Part shown: piece by piece, positions 34,533 through 35,457 of the stretch | Position numbering within the stretch: position 1 is the stretch's first letter | Layout: each line of letters starts with the position of its first letter | Assembly (NCBI GenBank): GCA_035532215.1 | Contig: DATKRK010000403.1 | Location: 1 to 35,457 of the forward strand | Reading direction: 5' to 3' | Length of the DNA: 35,457 nt | From: JAICIG01 sp035532215 | GTDB taxonomy: Bacteria; Planctomycetota; Planctomycetia; Pirellulales; JAICIG01 | Translations under genes and position numbers: made by a program | The notes under the pieces: generated by a model | Databases searched by the model: none | What the model saw: only the letters and a program-made list of their open reading frames with translations | What the model was told of the DNA's origin: nothing

Positions 34533-35457
34533 TTACGTCAGAATATCGCGGACGACCTTGCCTTCGATGTCGGTCAAGCGGAAGTCGCGGCCTTGGAAGC
34601 GGTAGGTCAGCCGCTCGTGGTCGATGCCCAGGCAGTGCATGAGCGTGGCGTTCACGTCGTGGACGTGGACCGGGTTTTGCGCGATGTTGTAGCTGAAGTC
34701 GTCGGTCTCGCCGTAGACCTGGCCCGGCTTCACGCCGCCGCCGGCGAACCACATCGTGAAGCAACGCGGGTGATGGTCGCGGCCGTAGTTGTCCTTGGTC
34801 AGCGTCCCCTGGCTGTAGATCGTGCGGCCGAACTCGCCGCCCCAGACGACCAGCGTGTCGTCCAGCAGCCCGCGCTGCTTCAGGTCCTTCACCAGCCCCG
34901 CGCCGGCCTGGTCAACGTCCTTGGCCTGCATGCGAATGTTGCCGGGCAGGCCGCCGTGGTGGTCCCAGCCGCGGATGAAGACCTGCGTGAACCGCACGCC
35001 CCGCTCGGCCAGCCGCCGCGCCAAGAGACAGTTGTAGGCGAACGAACCAGGGTCCTTCGCCTCGGGGCCGTAGAGATCGAGCACGTGCTGCGGCTCTTGC
35101 GAGATGTCGGTCAGCTCGGGCACCGAGGTCTGCATGCGATAGGCCATTTCGTACTGCGCGATGCGGGCCGTGATCTCCGGGTCGCCCAGTTCGGCTAGCC
35201 GCTTCTGGTTGAGCGCGGCCAGCCCGTCGAGCATCCGCCGCCGCGCGGCGGCGTCGACGCCAGGCGGGTTCGAGAGATACAGCACCGGATCGCCGCTGGA
35301 ACGCAACGCCACGCCTTGATGCTTGGTCGGCAAGAAGCCGGCGCCCCACAGCCGCGAGAAGAGCGCTTGGCTGCCGGCCTTCGAACTCCAGCGCGAGTGC
35401 AGCACCACGAACGCCGGCAAATCCTGATTCGGGCTGCCGATGCCGTAGGAGAGCCAA
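34533..35457 (-). CDS. DUF1501 protein, C-terminal part (cut by window edge)
   Basis: The frame runs off the right edge; about 307 codons are visible. The first residues in the window read W-L-S-Y-G-I-G-S-P-N-Q-D-L-P-A-F-V-V-L, a DUF1501 signature from the middle of the family. Further on come F-I-R-G-W-D-H-H-G-G, G-G-E-F-G-R-T, D-H-H-P-R-C-F and L-T-D-I-E-G-K-V, the usual ending. It belongs to the sulfatase superfamily like the gene at 3853, but to a different subgroup, one usually next to a DUF1549/DUF1553 gene, which would lie beyond the window. Confidence 0.93.
   Translation of the reverse strand, partial: WLSYGIGSPNQDLPAFVVLHSRWSSKAGSQALFSRLWGAGFLPTKHQGVALRSSGDPVLYLSNPPGVDAAARRRMLDGLAALNQKRLAELGDPEITARIAQYEMAYRMQTSVPELTDISQEPQHVLDLYGPEAKDPGSFAYNCLLARRLAERGVRFTQVFIRGWDHHGGLPGNIRMQAKDVDQAGAGLVKDLKQRGLLDDTLVVWGGEFGRTIYSQGTLTKDNYGRDHHPRCFTMWFAGGGVKPGQVYGETDDFSYNIAQNPVHVHDVNATLMHCLGIDHERLTYRFQGRDFRLTDIEGKVVRDILT

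Overview
The window reads as a GC-rich chromosomal segment of a planctomycete, most likely of the Pirellula/Blastopirellula side of the phylum. The reasons are two DUF1501 proteins (one with a twin-arginine signal), a DUF4058 protein, a protein with the membrane anchor typical of planctomycetes (F-Q-F-S-L-R-G-L-L), a six-domain ribosomal protein S1, a two-component pair with an NtrC-type regulator, and intergenic gaps packed with hairpin-forming dispersed repeats. No rRNA, tRNA, CRISPR array, transposase or phage gene was seen.

Layout. 1-2760: the tail of an unknown gene, then a secreted two-propeller sugar-dehydrogenase-like protein whose stop codon is followed in frame by an alpha/beta-hydrolase tail. 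2761-3800: repeats and a decayed chimera of a methyltransferase and a glycerophosphodiesterase. 3853-10026: metabolic genes (DUF1501 protein, glycerate 2-kinase, HEAT-repeat lipoprotein, flavin reductase, SDR oxidoreductase, SAM methyltransferase). 10027-12972: an accessory patch with a gene relic and a lone 609-residue protein that has a DUF4365-type nuclease-like N-terminus and visibly lower GC. 12973-15206: a MarR regulator with a perfect 20-bp operator-like palindrome, translationally coupled to a secreted esterase, and a DUF4058 protein. 15359-17493: sucCD. 17771-18905: a DUF6941-like protein, a small unknown protein and a PemK/MazF-like protein. 19162-25825: rpsA, an RpoD-type sigma factor, and a histidine kinase with its sigma-54 response regulator. 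25899-29485: a DUF423 membrane protein, a DapA/NanA-family lyase, and an overlapping deacylase plus class IV aminotransferase pair. 29492-30477: a ParE/RelE toxin-antitoxin pair and a second small ribbon-helix-helix pair. 30843 to the end: a membrane-anchored CxCC-domain protein, a sodium:solute symporter, an unknown 206-residue protein and a DUF1501 protein cut by the window edge.

How it works together. Most genes are housekeeping or catabolic single genes or two-gene units: sucCD; marR-esterase (4-nt overlap); kinase-regulator (11-nt gap); aminotransferase-deacylase (4-nt overlap). The less ordinary content is (a) the lone nuclease-like protein, a candidate defence gene; (b) up to three toxin-antitoxin-like small-gene sets; and (c) several families of inverted intergenic repeats, some nested inside one another, one family bracketing two gene cassettes in alternating orientation. 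All function statements come from reading the sequence; no database search was run.
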